A DNA stretch of 64,000 bases, from contig NZ_CP114599.1 in the NCBI RefSeq assembly GCF_027286305.1, positions 3,950,001 to 4,014,000 on the forward strand, in the 5' to 3' direction. The stretch comes from Phenylobacterium sp. NIBR 498073. GTDB lineage: Bacteria > Pseudomonadota > Alphaproteobacteria > Caulobacterales > Caulobacteraceae. Position 1 is the first letter of the stretch. Each line of letters opens with the position of its first letter. The translations under genes and the position numbers were made by a program. Below are positions 32,963 through 42,497 of the stretch, piece by piece. Under the pieces are notes generated by a model. It did not search any database. It was not told the origin of the DNA and was given only the letters and a program-made list of their open reading frames with translations.

Positions 32963-34777
32963 ATGAGCGACGAATCCCCCCTAGCCTGGACCGACGACGG
33001 CCAACCGCGGTCGCGCCTGTATGGCGACGTCTACTTCTCGGCCGAAGACGGCCTGGCCGAAACCCGCGCGGTGTTCCTGCAAGGCTGCGGGCTGCCGGAG
33101 GCCTGGGCCGGCCGCGACCGATTCACGGTCGGCGAGCTGGGCTTCGGCACCGGCCTCAACATCCTGGCCCTGCTCGACCTCTGGCGCGCCGCCGGCCCGC
33201 CCGGCGCCCATCTCCACATCTTCAGCGTCGAGGCCCACCCGATCACCGCCCACGAGGCCGCCCGCGCCCTGTCGCGGTGGCCGGAACTGGCCGACCTGGC
33301 GGGGCTGCTGACGGCGCGCTGGCCCGGACGCGCCCGCGGCTTTCATCGCATCGATCTACCCGAGGTCGGCGCGACCATCGACCTGGCGGTGATGGACGTC
33401 GAGGCCGCGCTCGCCGAGTGGCCTGGCCCAGCCGACGCCTGGTTCCTCGACGGCTTCTCGCCCGCTCTCAACCCGGCCATGTGGCGCGAGGAGATCCTCG
33501 CCCTGGTCGCTGCCCGCTCGGCGCCCGGCGCCCGGGTCGCCACCTTCACCGTCGCCGGGGCGGTCCGCCGTGGCCTGGCCGCCGCCGGCTTCGCCGTCGA
33601 CAAGCGCCCCGGCTTCGGCCGCAAGCGCGAACGCCTGGAGGCGCGGCTGCCGGGCGAGCTGCAAGCCGCCGGCCGCCCGCGCGTCGCCGTCGTCGGCGCC
33701 GGGATCGCCGGGGCCGCCGCCGCCCGCGCCCTGCGCGCGCTCGGCTGCGATCCGGTCGTGCTCGACGCCGAGGGACCAGGGGCCGGCGCCTCCGGCAACC
33801 CGGCCGCACTGGTGACGCCGCGCCTCGACGCCGGCCTGGGACCGCTGGCCCGCCTGTTCGCACAGGCCTTCGCTCGCGCGACCCGGCTCTATGAAACCCT
33901 GCCCAGCGCCGTCCTGGCCCGCAGCGTGCTGCAGATCGCCGGCGGGGATCGCGACGTCGAGCGCTTCGCCAGGATCGCCGCTTCAGACATCTTCGAGCCG
34001 GGCGCCTTGGAGCCGATCGATACGGTGACGGCAAGCGCCCGCCTGGGCGAGCCTGCGCCCGGCCCCGCCCTCGACATGATCCCCGCCCTGGTCGTCGAGC
34101 CGGCGAGCATCCTGGCCGCCTGGACCGGCCCCGTGCGCCGCGCGCAGGTCGCCCAGCTTCGCCCCGGCCCAGGCGGCTGGGTGCTGCTCGACGCCGCCGG
34201 CGGCACGATCCTGGAAGCCGAGGCGGTAATCCTGACGATAGGGCCAGCTATCGGCGGCTTGCTGGACGGGCTGCCGATAGCCCCGGTCCGCGGCCAGGCC
34301 AGCTGGACGGACGCAGCGACCACGCCCCAGGCCGCCGCCTGGGGCGGCTACGCCGTCCCCACCCGCCAGGGCCTGCTGTTCGGCGCCACCCACGACCGCG
34401 GCGAGACCGGGACCGACCTGCGTCCGGGCGATCACGACCGCAACCTCGCCGCCCTGGCCGCCGCCCTGCCCCGCCTCGCCGTGCGTGTTGGTGAGGCTGA
34501 ACTGAATGGCCGCGCCTCGGTCCGCGCCACGACGCCCGACCACCTGCCGCTGGCCGGTCCGGCGCCGGACCTGGACGGCGTCTACGTCCTCGGAGGCCTT
34601 GGGTCGCGCGGCTTCTGCCTGGCGCCGCTGCTGGCTGAGCACGTCGCCGCCCAGGCGCTCGGCGCGCCCTCGCCCCTGCCTGCGCCGCTGGCCGAGCTCG
34701 TCGCGCCCGACCGATTCCGCAGGCGCGCCGCTCGCAGAGATCGTAGCCTCGTCACCGAGACCGGCAAGGGAGAGTGA
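32963..34777 (+). CDS. mnmC: Bifunctional tRNA mnm5s2U34 biosynthesis protein MnmC
   Basis: Completes 5-methylaminomethyl-2-thiouridine at tRNA wobble position 34. Residues 1-235 are the SAM-dependent methyltransferase (MnmD, DUF752) with VGELGFGTGLNILALLDLW and WFLDGFSPALNPAMW. From about residue 240 the FAD-dependent oxidoreductase begins with VAVVGAGIAGAAAARAL and ends with VLGGLGSRGFCLAPLLAEH. The length of 604 residues is slightly shorter than the E. coli protein. The next gene starts two bases after its stop. Confidence 0.96.
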   Translation: MSDESPLAWTDDGQPRSRLYGDVYFSAEDGLAETRAVFLQGCGLPEAWAGRDRFTVGELGFGTGLNILALLDLWRAAGPPGAHLHIFSVEAHPITAHEAARALSRWPELADLAGLLTARWPGRARGFHRIDLPEVGATIDLAVMDVEAALAEWPGPADAWFLDGFSPALNPAMWREEILALVAARSAPGARVATFTVAGAVRRGLAAAGFAVDKRPGFGRKRERLEARLPGELQAAGRPRVAVVGAGIAGAAAARALRALGCDPVVLDAEGPGAGASGNPAALVTPRLDAGLGPLARLFAQAFARATRLYETLPSAVLARSVLQIAGGDRDVERFARIAASDIFEPGALEPIDTVTASARLGEPAPGPALDMIPALVVEPASILAAWTGPVRRAQVAQLRPGPGGWVLLDAAGGTILEAEAVILTIGPAIGGLLDGLPIAPVRGQASWTDAATTPQAAAWGGYAVPTRQGLLFGATHDRGETGTDLRPGDHDRNLAALAAALPRLAVRVGEAELNGRASVRATTPDHLPLAGPAPDLDGVYVLGGLGSRGFCLAPLLAEHVAAQALGAPSPLPAPLAELVAPDRFRRRAARRDRSLVTETGKGE

Positions 34778-34779
34778 CC

Positions 34780-35175
34780 ATGATCAAGGCTTTCGTCGGC
34801 GTGACGGGCGCGTTCGCCCTGGCCGCCTGCACCACCCCGCCGGCGTCGGACGCCGCTGTCGCCGCCAGCAACTCGGCCCGCAGCTGCTTCTGGGCCAATA
34901 GCGCCAACGGCTTCAACGCCGTCGACGAGCGCACGGTCTATGTCCGGGTCGGGGTTCGCGACGTCTACAAGCTCGACCTGTTCGCCCGCTGCCCCGACAT
35001 CGACTGGAACCAGGCCATCGGCCTGGTGTCACGCGGCGGCAATTCGATCTGCTCGGGCCTCGATGCGACGATCATCACCAAGGGCCCGTTCGGGCCCCAG
35101 CGCTGCGAAGTGCGCACGGTGACCAAGCTGACCCCCGAGGAAGCTGCGGCCCTGCCGCCGAAGTCCAAGCCCTGA
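34780..35175 (+). CDS. Small cysteine-containing lipoprotein, DUF6491-like
   Basis: Protein of 131 residues from ATG 34780, chosen because GGGAGAG lies six bases upstream inside the end of mnmC. The signal MIKAFVGVTGAFALAAC ends in a lipobox Cys. The mature part has four more cysteines and the SCFWANSANGFNAVDERTVYV segment typical of DUF6491 lipoproteins. Function unknown; probably cotranscribed with mnmC. Confidence 0.8.
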   Translation: MIKAFVGVTGAFALAACTTPPASDAAVAASNSARSCFWANSANGFNAVDERTVYVRVGVRDVYKLDLFARCPDIDWNQAIGLVSRGGNSICSGLDATIITKGPFGPQRCEVRTVTKLTPEEAAALPPKSKP

Positions 35176-35176
35176 C

Positions 35177-35213
35177 ACAAAAAACGGGCGCCGCCTTCGA
35201 GGGGCGACGCCCG
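35177..35213 (-). terminator. Terminator of the first TonB receptor gene
   Basis: On the minus strand, stem CGGGCGTCGCC / GGCGGCGCCCG (one G-T pair), loop CCTCGAA, then TTTTTT. It also lies 1-2 bp after the convergent lipoprotein gene and may stop both. Confidence 0.93.
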
Positions 35214-35255
35214 CAGTTCGGCTCTACGCGTCGCCGCGTCGGCCGGAGGCCCTGA

Positions 35256-38200
35256 TCAGAAGCGCTTCTTCAGCGCCACTGCGTAGACGCGGCCCAGCGG
35301 GTTCCCGCTGCCCGGGTCGTAGTTGTACTGGGTGCCGATCGCGAACGGCGGATCCTCGTCGAAGATGTTTTGGACCGTCAGCGTCGCCGTCGTCTCCCAC
35401 GGCAGTTCGACCCGATAGGTCAGATCGTGCTGCCAGTACTCCGAGATCTTGATCGGCTTCTTCAGCGCCGCGGCCAGGGCGATGGAGTTGGTCTCCACCT
35501 GGGTGGTCGAGGAGATGAACCGCGTCTGCCAGCGCAGGTTATGGATGCCGCTGGACCAGTTCAGATAGCCGTTCGCCCGCAGCTTGTTGTAGCCGGTGAA
35601 CAGCGAGGCCCGGTAGGTGCCGGCCCGCTCCTGCACGCCCGCCGCGTTCGAGGGGAAGCCCTCGATCATGTAGGGCTCCTCGTCGAACTTCAGCAGGTAG
35701 GTCCCGTCGAAGCCCGCCGTGAACACGCCGCCCAGCACTTCGCCCACATCCAGGTTGGCCTGGAAGTCGACGCCCGAGGTCTTCACCCCGCCGCCGTTGA
35801 TGTACTGGGTCCGGTACGACAGGATGTTGGCGCGGCTGCACGCCCCGGCGAAGGTGAACCGCGCCTGGACCGCGGCATAGGCCGGGTTGCCGCAATTGCC
35901 GGTCGCCGAGCCGCCCGGGAACATCACGTTCAGCAGGTCGGCGGTGGCTTCCGAGGTCAGCGGATCCTCGAAGTCGAAGTTCCAGTAGTCGAGCGTCGCC
36001 CGGAAGTTCGAGAAGCTGAACGCCGCGCCGAGGTTGTAGGTGAACGCGGTCTCCGGCTCGAGGTCCGGGTTGCCGTACAGGTCGTTGGCCCGGTAGGTGC
36101 CGTTGGCGTTGGTCAGGTTGCGCGTGAAGTTGTCCGTGGTGATCGTCGCCGCCGGCGCCCGGTAGGTGGTGCCCACCGAGCCGCGCAGGGCCAGCCAGTC
36201 CACGACCTGCCAACGCAGCGAAGCCTTCGGATTGAAGGTCTCGCCCTGGCTCTCGTAGTACTCATAGCGGCCGGCCAGGCTCAGCTCGATGTTCTCGGTG
36301 AACGGGATCTTGGTCTCGGCGAAGACCGAGCTGATCTTCCGGTTCACGTCATACGGACGCAGGTTGGCGTTGAACAGGAACGGACCATTCGAGGTGGTCG
36401 GACAGTAGGGCGAGCCGTCGCCGTATGGCGGGGAATCGACGCACGGCGTCGCGTTGGCGTCGTAGTACACGTCCGGATCCTGGATCGTGCGGTCATAGCG
36501 GTACTGCGCACCGGCCGCCCAGGCGACGTTGCCGCCGCCGAGGTCCCAGGGCAGTTCGCCGTTCACCACCAGGTCGGCGACGAACAGCTCGGACGAGATC
36601 TCGTTGCGCTGCTTCTCGTCCATCCAGGCGACCACCGCCCCGCGGTTGGCGGCCGCGTCGTTGAAGCCGGGGATGGTGCTGTTGGCCACGTAGAACGGGT
36701 TGGGCCCCACCCGCGCCAGACTCTCGTCGAAGGCGTTGGTGAAGGGGTTGAAGTAGAAGCAACCCATGGCCGCGTTGCCGGCGTTGGTCGTGAAATTGTT
36801 GGTTTCCGCGGCCGTGCACTGGTCGGCATTGCCGTCACGGCTGCCGAACCCTCGCAGGGCCAGCTGCAGCCGGTTAACCGACAGATCCTCGAGGTTATAG
36901 TTGTAGTCCTGCTTCTGGTAGGTCATCGCCACGTCGAAGCCGATGCCGTTCTCGAACTGGCCCTTGAAGCCGCCCGACACCCGCGCGGTGTCGACCTTGT
37001 AGGTGTAGTGGGCGTGCTCGTCGTCGGTGTACGGGTTGCCGCCGAAGCCGATCGGCCGCCAGATGCTCTGGCTCGCCGCCACGCCGTTGGCGGCCGCGCT
37101 GGCCACGCCGGCCCGCGCCATCGCCAGTCCCGTCGCGCAGCTGGCCGCATCCACCCCATAGGGCAGGTTCGGCCCCGCGCAGCTCGCCGCGTTGATCTGA
37201 GAGATCAACGCCAGCAGGCCGGGGTTGGTGTTGGGAATGTAGAACCGCGACTGCTCGCCGGTGCCCGTGGCCGGGATCGGCGACACCCCGCCGCCGGGCG
37301 AGGCGCCCGAGGCCAGCTGCGGCGCCGGGAACTGGTTCGGCCCGGTCACGGCCCAGCTCTGCAGCGGGGTCTCGTGCATGGCGTACAGCACTTCGATGTT
37401 GGCGGTGATGTTGTCCGTCACGTCGAAGTTGAACTTGCCGTAGGCCTGGTAGTGGTGCTCGTCCTCCACCAGGTTGTCGAAGCTCGTGTACTGGAAATTG
37501 CAGACGCCGGAGTCGGGCACGACCGCCCGCGCCCCGATCAGGGTCGTCAGGCTGTAGGGCGCCCCGCCGTTGGCCGCGCAGCCGATGTCCGGCAAGGCGC
37601 CGGTGAAGCTGGCGGAGGTGAAGCCGCTCGTCGGCGAGCCCACCGGCGCGGTGAGCGCATAGTTATAGCCGCCTGGGTTGCCGGTGCCGGCCCAGCCGCC
37701 GAGCGGATTTTCCAGGAAGCCGTCGACGCCGGTGCGGATCGCCCAGTCGCGCTCGAAGATCGGCATTTCGGAGCGGGCGCGATAGCCGAGCGTGATCAGC
37801 GCGTCGGCCCGTTCCCACTTCTTGCCCCAGGCTAGCGAGGCCTCGTAGTCGCCGTCCGAACCGTCGATGAACTGGTACTGGCCGCTGAACTCGAAGCCGT
37901 CCAGATCGGTGCGGGTGATGAAGTTCACGACCCCGCCGATGGCGTCCGAGCCGTAGGTGGCGGCCGCGCCGTCCTTCAGCACCTCGACCCGGCCGATCGC
38001 CGCCGACGGCAGCAGGTTGATGTCGACCGAGTTCAGGCCCTGGGGCGAGACCGGCACCCGCCGGCCGTTGAACAGCACCAGGGTCCGCGCCCCCGTGACC
38101 GTCGAATTCAGGCTGCGCAGGTTGACCGTCGCCGCGCCGGACCCCGAGCCGAAGCGGTTGTTCTCGCCGATCACCGCCCCGGACGACGGGATGGTCTTGA

Positions 38201-38417
38201 TGAACTGGACCATGGTCGGCGACCCGCGGGCCTCGAGCTCCTTGGAGCCGATAACGTCCACCGGCAGGGCGGCGTCTTCCGGCGTGCCGGCGATGAACGA
38301 GCCTGTCACCACCACCTCTTCGACGGTGGAGGCCTGGGCATAGGCTGAACTGTTGGCTGAAATTGCCAGGACGACGGCCAGCAGCGAGCCGCCGCAGAAA
38401 TATCTGCTCTTCAACAT
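35256..38417 (-). CDS. TonB-dependent outer-membrane receptor, paralogue 1
   Basis: Gated beta-barrel receptor, 1053 residues. Signal peptide MLKSRYFCGGSLLAVVLAIS..SAYA, then the TonB-box-like VEEVVVTGSFI, a plug domain with RTLVLFNGRRVPVSP and KDGAAATYGSDAIGGVVNF, and a barrel ending in ALKKRF. The ATG at 38417 has AAGGAA five bases upstream; the longer frame to 38513 is rejected. Of the three tandem copies it is closest to paralogue 2: the two share long identical stretches in the plug and in the last 100 residues. Ligand unknown; no regulator (FecIR) or PepSY partner is adjacent. Confidence 0.96.
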   Translation of the reverse strand: MLKSRYFCGGSLLAVVLAISANSSAYAQASTVEEVVVTGSFIAGTPEDAALPVDVIGSKELEARGSPTMVQFIKTIPSSGAVIGENNRFGSGSGAATVNLRSLNSTVTGARTLVLFNGRRVPVSPQGLNSVDINLLPSAAIGRVEVLKDGAAATYGSDAIGGVVNFITRTDLDGFEFSGQYQFIDGSDGDYEASLAWGKKWERADALITLGYRARSEMPIFERDWAIRTGVDGFLENPLGGWAGTGNPGGYNYALTAPVGSPTSGFTSASFTGALPDIGCAANGGAPYSLTTLIGARAVVPDSGVCNFQYTSFDNLVEDEHHYQAYGKFNFDVTDNITANIEVLYAMHETPLQSWAVTGPNQFPAPQLASGASPGGGVSPIPATGTGEQSRFYIPNTNPGLLALISQINAASCAGPNLPYGVDAASCATGLAMARAGVASAAANGVAASQSIWRPIGFGGNPYTDDEHAHYTYKVDTARVSGGFKGQFENGIGFDVAMTYQKQDYNYNLEDLSVNRLQLALRGFGSRDGNADQCTAAETNNFTTNAGNAAMGCFYFNPFTNAFDESLARVGPNPFYVANSTIPGFNDAAANRGAVVAWMDEKQRNEISSELFVADLVVNGELPWDLGGGNVAWAAGAQYRYDRTIQDPDVYYDANATPCVDSPPYGDGSPYCPTTSNGPFLFNANLRPYDVNRKISSVFAETKIPFTENIELSLAGRYEYYESQGETFNPKASLRWQVVDWLALRGSVGTTYRAPAATITTDNFTRNLTNANGTYRANDLYGNPDLEPETAFTYNLGAAFSFSNFRATLDYWNFDFEDPLTSEATADLLNVMFPGGSATGNCGNPAYAAVQARFTFAGACSRANILSYRTQYINGGGVKTSGVDFQANLDVGEVLGGVFTAGFDGTYLLKFDEEPYMIEGFPSNAAGVQERAGTYRASLFTGYNKLRANGYLNWSSGIHNLRWQTRFISSTTQVETNSIALAAALKKPIKISEYWQHDLTYRVELPWETTATLTVQNIFDEDPPFAIGTQYNYDPGSGNPLGRVYAVALKKRF

Positions 38418-38878
38418 AGGTTTCCTTCCCCCTCGAGAGCCGCCCCCATCTGATGCGGGGGCTTTTGACTCATGAGCAGAAAGATCATCGAACGGGCCTT
38501 CGGGCCGCGCCACTATTTTTCAGGCCCGCAATATACTGTTGTCTTGAACCCGGCGGCGCCCGGCCTGCGGTAGTGAACAGCGTTCATAAACCCCTGATAC
38601 AGCACCCATATTGCCGATCGAAGAACGTCGATCCCTTATGCTGCCAGGGTTTCGTAACATTTCAGGCCGACGCGCGGCGATGGCGGCCAGAACGGCCCGC
38701 CCAGGGCCTTGGAGAGCCCCCGCCCAGCTGACGTCACGGCAATTTGAGCCGTAACTGTTGCATGAATGGCCCGGATTGCGGGTGATCCGGGGGCTCTACA
38801 GTGACGCGTACCCCATGCAAGACAAAACGCCGCCCCCTCTCGGGGACGGCGCCTGCCTACGCGTACTGAAGCTGAAGC
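38418..38878. other. Non-coding region between TonB receptors 1 and 2
   Basis: 461 bp with no convincing gene. It should hold the promoter and leader of receptor 1 and, at its other end, the terminator of receptor 2. The part near 38420-38450 is the polypurine leader (CTCGAGGGGGAAGGAAA on the minus strand) shared by all three receptors. I see no clear repeat or operator in the rest. Confidence 0.6.
38824..38851 (-). terminator. Terminator of the second TonB receptor gene
   Basis: On the minus strand, stem CGCCG-TCCCC / GGGG-GCGGCG with one mismatch and loop GAGA, followed by TTTT. Confidence 0.8.
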
Positions 38879-41800
38879 CTAGAAGCGCTTCTTCACGGCC
38901 ACCGCGAAGACGCGGCCCAGCGGGTTGGCGCTGGAGGGGTCGTAGTTGTACTGGGTGCCGATCGCGAACGGCGGCTCTTCGTCGAAGATGTTCTGCACGG
39001 TCGCGGTCAGCGTGGTGTCCCACGGCAGTTCGGCCCGATAGGTCAGGTCGTGCTGCCAGTATTCCGGGATCTTGGTCGTGGTCTTGGTGGCGATCGCCAG
39101 ACCGATGGAGTTCGACTCCGTCTGGTTGACCGAGCTGATGAAGCGGGTCTGCCAACGCAGGTTGTGGATGCCGCTCGCCCAGTTGACGTAGGCGTTGGCC
39201 CGCACCCGGTTGTAGCCGGTGAAGATCGACGCGCGGTAGGTGCCCGCCCGTTCCTGAGTGCCGCGGGTCGGAGCCGGGACGCCTTCGATCAGGTAGGGGT
39301 CTTCGTCGTACTGGATCAGGTAGGTGCCGTCGAAGCCGGTGGTCAGTTGGCCGTCGAACAGGTCGCCGACGTCGAGGCTGGCCTGGAAGTCGACGCCCGA
39401 GGTCTTCACCTTGCCGCCGTTGATGTACTGCGTGCGGTACGATTGGACGTTGGCGCGGCCGCAGCCCAGGTCGGTGAAGGTGAAGCGCGAACGCAGCGCC
39501 ACATAGGCCGGGTCCGTGCTGGTGCAGACGTTCGCGCCCGTCGACGGGAACGCGGCGGCCAGCATGTCGGTGGCGCTTTCGAGGATCAGCTGGTCTTCGA
39601 AGTCGAAGCTCCAGTAATCGACCGTGGCGCGGAACGCCCCGATCTTGGCCATCGCGCCGACGCTGTAGGTGAAGGCGGTTTCCGGATCGAGGTCTGGGTT
39701 GCCGTACTGGTCGTTGGCGCGCCACGTGCCGTTGGCGTTGGTCAGACCGCGGGTGAAGTTCGTGGTCGTGATGATCGCCGACGGGGCACGGTAGGTGGTG
39801 CCGACCGAGCCGCGCAGGGCCAGCCAGTCCAGGGCCTGCCAGCGCAGCGACGCCTTCGGATTGAAGGTCTCGCCCTGGCCCGCATAGTACTCGTAGCGGG
39901 CGGCCAGGGTCAGTTCGAGGTCGTCGGTGATCGGCAGCAGGGTCTCGGCGAAGACCGAGCTGATTTCACGCGAGACGTCGTACTGGGCCAGGTTGGCGTT
40001 GAACAGGTACGGCCCGGTGGGCGTCAGGCAGTAGGGCTGGCCGTCGCCGAACGGCACGGAGTCGACGCACGGCGTGGCGTTGACGTCGTGCAGCACTTCC
40101 GGGTTTTGCTTGTACTGGTCGTAGCGGTACTGGGCGCCCGCGGCCCACTTCACCGCACCGCCCCCCAGCTCCCACGGCAGTTCGCCGTTCAGGACGATGT
40201 CGGCGACGAACAGGCGGGTCGACATCTTGTTGACCAGCCGCTCATCCATCCAGTCGACCACCTCGTTGCGGGCGGCGACAGCTTCGTTGAAGCCGGGGAT
40301 GGCGCTCGAGCCGACATAGAACGGGTTGGCCGGGACGTCCGACAGGCTCTGATCGAAGCCATTCGAGAACGGATTGAAGTAGTAGCAGCCCATCGCCGCG
40401 TTACCGGCGTTGGTCGTCCAGTTCGCGGTTTCGGCGGCGGTGCACTGATCGGCCGCGCCGGCCCGGCTGGCGAAGCCGCGCAGGCCCTGCTGCAGGCGAT
40501 TGACCGACAGGTCTTCCTGAACGCGGGTGTAGTCCTGCTGCTGGTAGGTCAGCGCGCCGTCCCAGTTGATCCCGAACGGCAGCTCGCCCTTGAAGCCGCC
40601 CGACACGCGGAAGGTGTCGACCTTGTAGGAATAGTGGGCGTGCTTGTCTTCGGTGTACGGGTTGCCGCCGAAGCCGATCGGACGCCAGGCCGTCTGGCTG
40701 GCCGCCACGCCGTTGGTCGCCGCCGTGGCCACCGCCGTGCGCGCCGCGTTGAGCGCGGTCTGGCAGCTGGCCGCATCGATTCCGTAGGGCAGCACCGTGC
40801 CGTTGCAGTTGGCGCTGTTGACCTGATTGACCAGGGCCATCAGGCCCGGGTTGCTCGCCGGGATGTAGAAGCGGCCCTGATCGGACGGGCTGAGCGCCGG
40901 GATCGGCGAGGTGCCGCCGGCCGACAGCGGGGTCGGGAACTGATTCGGCCCGGTCACCGCCCAGCTCTGGTTGGGCGTGTCGTGCATGGCGTAGAGCACT
41001 TCCACATTGGCCGACAGGGTGTCGGTGATGTCGAAGTTGAACTTGCCGTAGGCCTGGAAGTGCTCTTCTTCCTCAACGAGGTTGTCGAACACCGTGTACT
41101 GGAACTGGCAGGAGTTGGCGTCGGGATTGAGCTGACGCAGGCCGATCACGGCGGAGATGTTGTAGGGCGCGCCGCCGTTGGCCGCGCAGCCGATATCCGG
41201 CAGGCCGGCGCCCAGCGTCGCGGAGGTGAAGCCGGTGTTCGGGCTGCCCGCGAACGACGAGATGACATTGTACTGGCCGGGATTGCCGGTGCTGGCCCAG
41301 CCGCCGAGCGGATTTTGCAGGAAGCCGTCGACGCCGGTACGCAGCGCCCAGTCGCGCTCCTGGATCGGCAGTTGCGAGCGGTGGCGATAGCCGAGGGTGA
41401 TCAGCGCGTCAGCATTGTCCCACTTCTTGCCCCAGGCGAGGTTGGCTTCGTAGTCGCCGTCCGATCCGTCGATGAACTGGTACTGGCCGCTGAACTCGAA
41501 GCCGTCCAGATCGGTGCGGGTGATGAAGTTCACGACGCCGCCGATGGCGTCCGAGCCGTAGGTGGCGGCCGCGCCGTCCTTCAGCACTTCGACCCGGCCG
41601 ATCGCGGCCGTCGGCAGCAGGTTCACGTCGACCGAGTTGAGGCTCTGCGGCGAAACCGGCACGCGCCGGCCGTTGAACAGCACCAGGGTGCGCGAGCCGG
41701 TGGTCGGCGAGTTGAGGTTACGCAGGTTGATGGTCGCCGCGCCCGACCCCGAGCCGAAGCGGTTGTTTTCGCCGATCACCGCCCCGGACGACGGGATGGT

Positions 41801-42028
41801 CTTGATCAGCTGGACCATGGTCGGCGACCCGCGCGCCTCCATTTCCTTGGAGCCGATGACATCGACCGGCAGGGCGGCGTCTTCAGGCGTCCCGGCGATG
41901 AATGAGCCGGTGACGATCACCTCCTCTACCGTGGCGCCGCCATCCTGGGCGGCGGCCGTACCCGACACGCCGAACGCCAGGGCGACGGCCAATAGCGACC
42001 CGCCGCAGAAATATCTGCTCTTCAACAT
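38879..42028 (-). CDS. TonB-dependent outer-membrane receptor, paralogue 2
   Basis: Receptor of 1049 residues, signal peptide MLKSRYFCGGSLLAVALAFG..AAA-QD, TonB-box-like VEEVIVTGSFI, plug with the same GAVIGENNRFGSGSGAAT-type sequence as paralogue 1, and a barrel ending VAVKKRF. The plug and the barrel tail are nearly the same as paralogue 1, while the middle extracellular loops (about residues 220-420) differ strongly. This suggests duplication followed by selection on ligand-binding loops. Own leader and own terminator. Confidence 0.96.
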   Translation of the reverse strand: MLKSRYFCGGSLLAVALAFGVSGTAAAQDGGATVEEVIVTGSFIAGTPEDAALPVDVIGSKEMEARGSPTMVQLIKTIPSSGAVIGENNRFGSGSGAATINLRNLNSPTTGSRTLVLFNGRRVPVSPQSLNSVDVNLLPTAAIGRVEVLKDGAAATYGSDAIGGVVNFITRTDLDGFEFSGQYQFIDGSDGDYEANLAWGKKWDNADALITLGYRHRSQLPIQERDWALRTGVDGFLQNPLGGWASTGNPGQYNVISSFAGSPNTGFTSATLGAGLPDIGCAANGGAPYNISAVIGLRQLNPDANSCQFQYTVFDNLVEEEEHFQAYGKFNFDITDTLSANVEVLYAMHDTPNQSWAVTGPNQFPTPLSAGGTSPIPALSPSDQGRFYIPASNPGLMALVNQVNSANCNGTVLPYGIDAASCQTALNAARTAVATAATNGVAASQTAWRPIGFGGNPYTEDKHAHYSYKVDTFRVSGGFKGELPFGINWDGALTYQQQDYTRVQEDLSVNRLQQGLRGFASRAGAADQCTAAETANWTTNAGNAAMGCYYFNPFSNGFDQSLSDVPANPFYVGSSAIPGFNEAVAARNEVVDWMDERLVNKMSTRLFVADIVLNGELPWELGGGAVKWAAGAQYRYDQYKQNPEVLHDVNATPCVDSVPFGDGQPYCLTPTGPYLFNANLAQYDVSREISSVFAETLLPITDDLELTLAARYEYYAGQGETFNPKASLRWQALDWLALRGSVGTTYRAPSAIITTTNFTRGLTNANGTWRANDQYGNPDLDPETAFTYSVGAMAKIGAFRATVDYWSFDFEDQLILESATDMLAAAFPSTGANVCTSTDPAYVALRSRFTFTDLGCGRANVQSYRTQYINGGKVKTSGVDFQASLDVGDLFDGQLTTGFDGTYLIQYDEDPYLIEGVPAPTRGTQERAGTYRASIFTGYNRVRANAYVNWASGIHNLRWQTRFISSVNQTESNSIGLAIATKTTTKIPEYWQHDLTYRAELPWDTTLTATVQNIFDEEPPFAIGTQYNYDPSSANPLGRVFAVAVKKRF

Positions 42029-42497
42029 AAGTGTTTCCTTTCCCCCTCGAGCGCGCGCGGCGATTGAAATGCCGCGTTTATCTATGCCCGAGTATGGCGA
42101 TCATCGACGTAGATGCGCCAAGACGCCAGTGCGTTGTCACCATCATTGCAAACTTGAAATGCGAGACAGATCAGCGCATATTTTTGACAGAACCGAGAGT
42201 TTTCAGGTTCAACCACATACCGCGGTGAGTAAATTTTGATCACCCAGGAATAATACTTACTAAGCTATTGGTTTCACGTATTTTCCGGACTTTTGGACCG
42301 ATCCAAACGACGCCCGGATCAAACCGGAGCTTCGAATAATTCGCCGCGCGCCGGAATCGGCGCTGCGAAGCGCCTGCCGACAGGTGTGGCGCCGGCGCCG
42401 CGCCCATAGAAAAAGGCGCCGCGGGGGAAGCCCGCGGCGCCTTCAGGTCACATTCGGAGCCGGCTGCGAGACTCAGTTCGCAGCCGTCCCGTAAGCG
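42029..42497. other. Non-coding, A/T-richer region between TonB receptors 2 and 3
   Basis: 469 bp. The stretch 42140-42310 is notably A/T-rich for this genome (ATATTTTTGACAG, GTAAATTTTGATCA, AATAATACTTACTAAG), probably the promoter and upstream control region of receptor 2. The receptor 3 terminator lies at its high-coordinate end. No gene is supported. Confidence 0.6.
42409..42443 (-). terminator. Terminator of the third TonB receptor gene
   Basis: Perfect stem AAGGCGCCGCGGG / CCCGCGGCGCCTT with a 5-base loop, followed on the minus strand by TTTC. Confidence 0.93.

Noticed and set aside
35370..41905. Very long plus-strand open frames opposite the TonB receptors
   Set aside because: They are Arg/Val/Gly-rich antisense frames typical of GC-rich DNA, without start sites or motifs.
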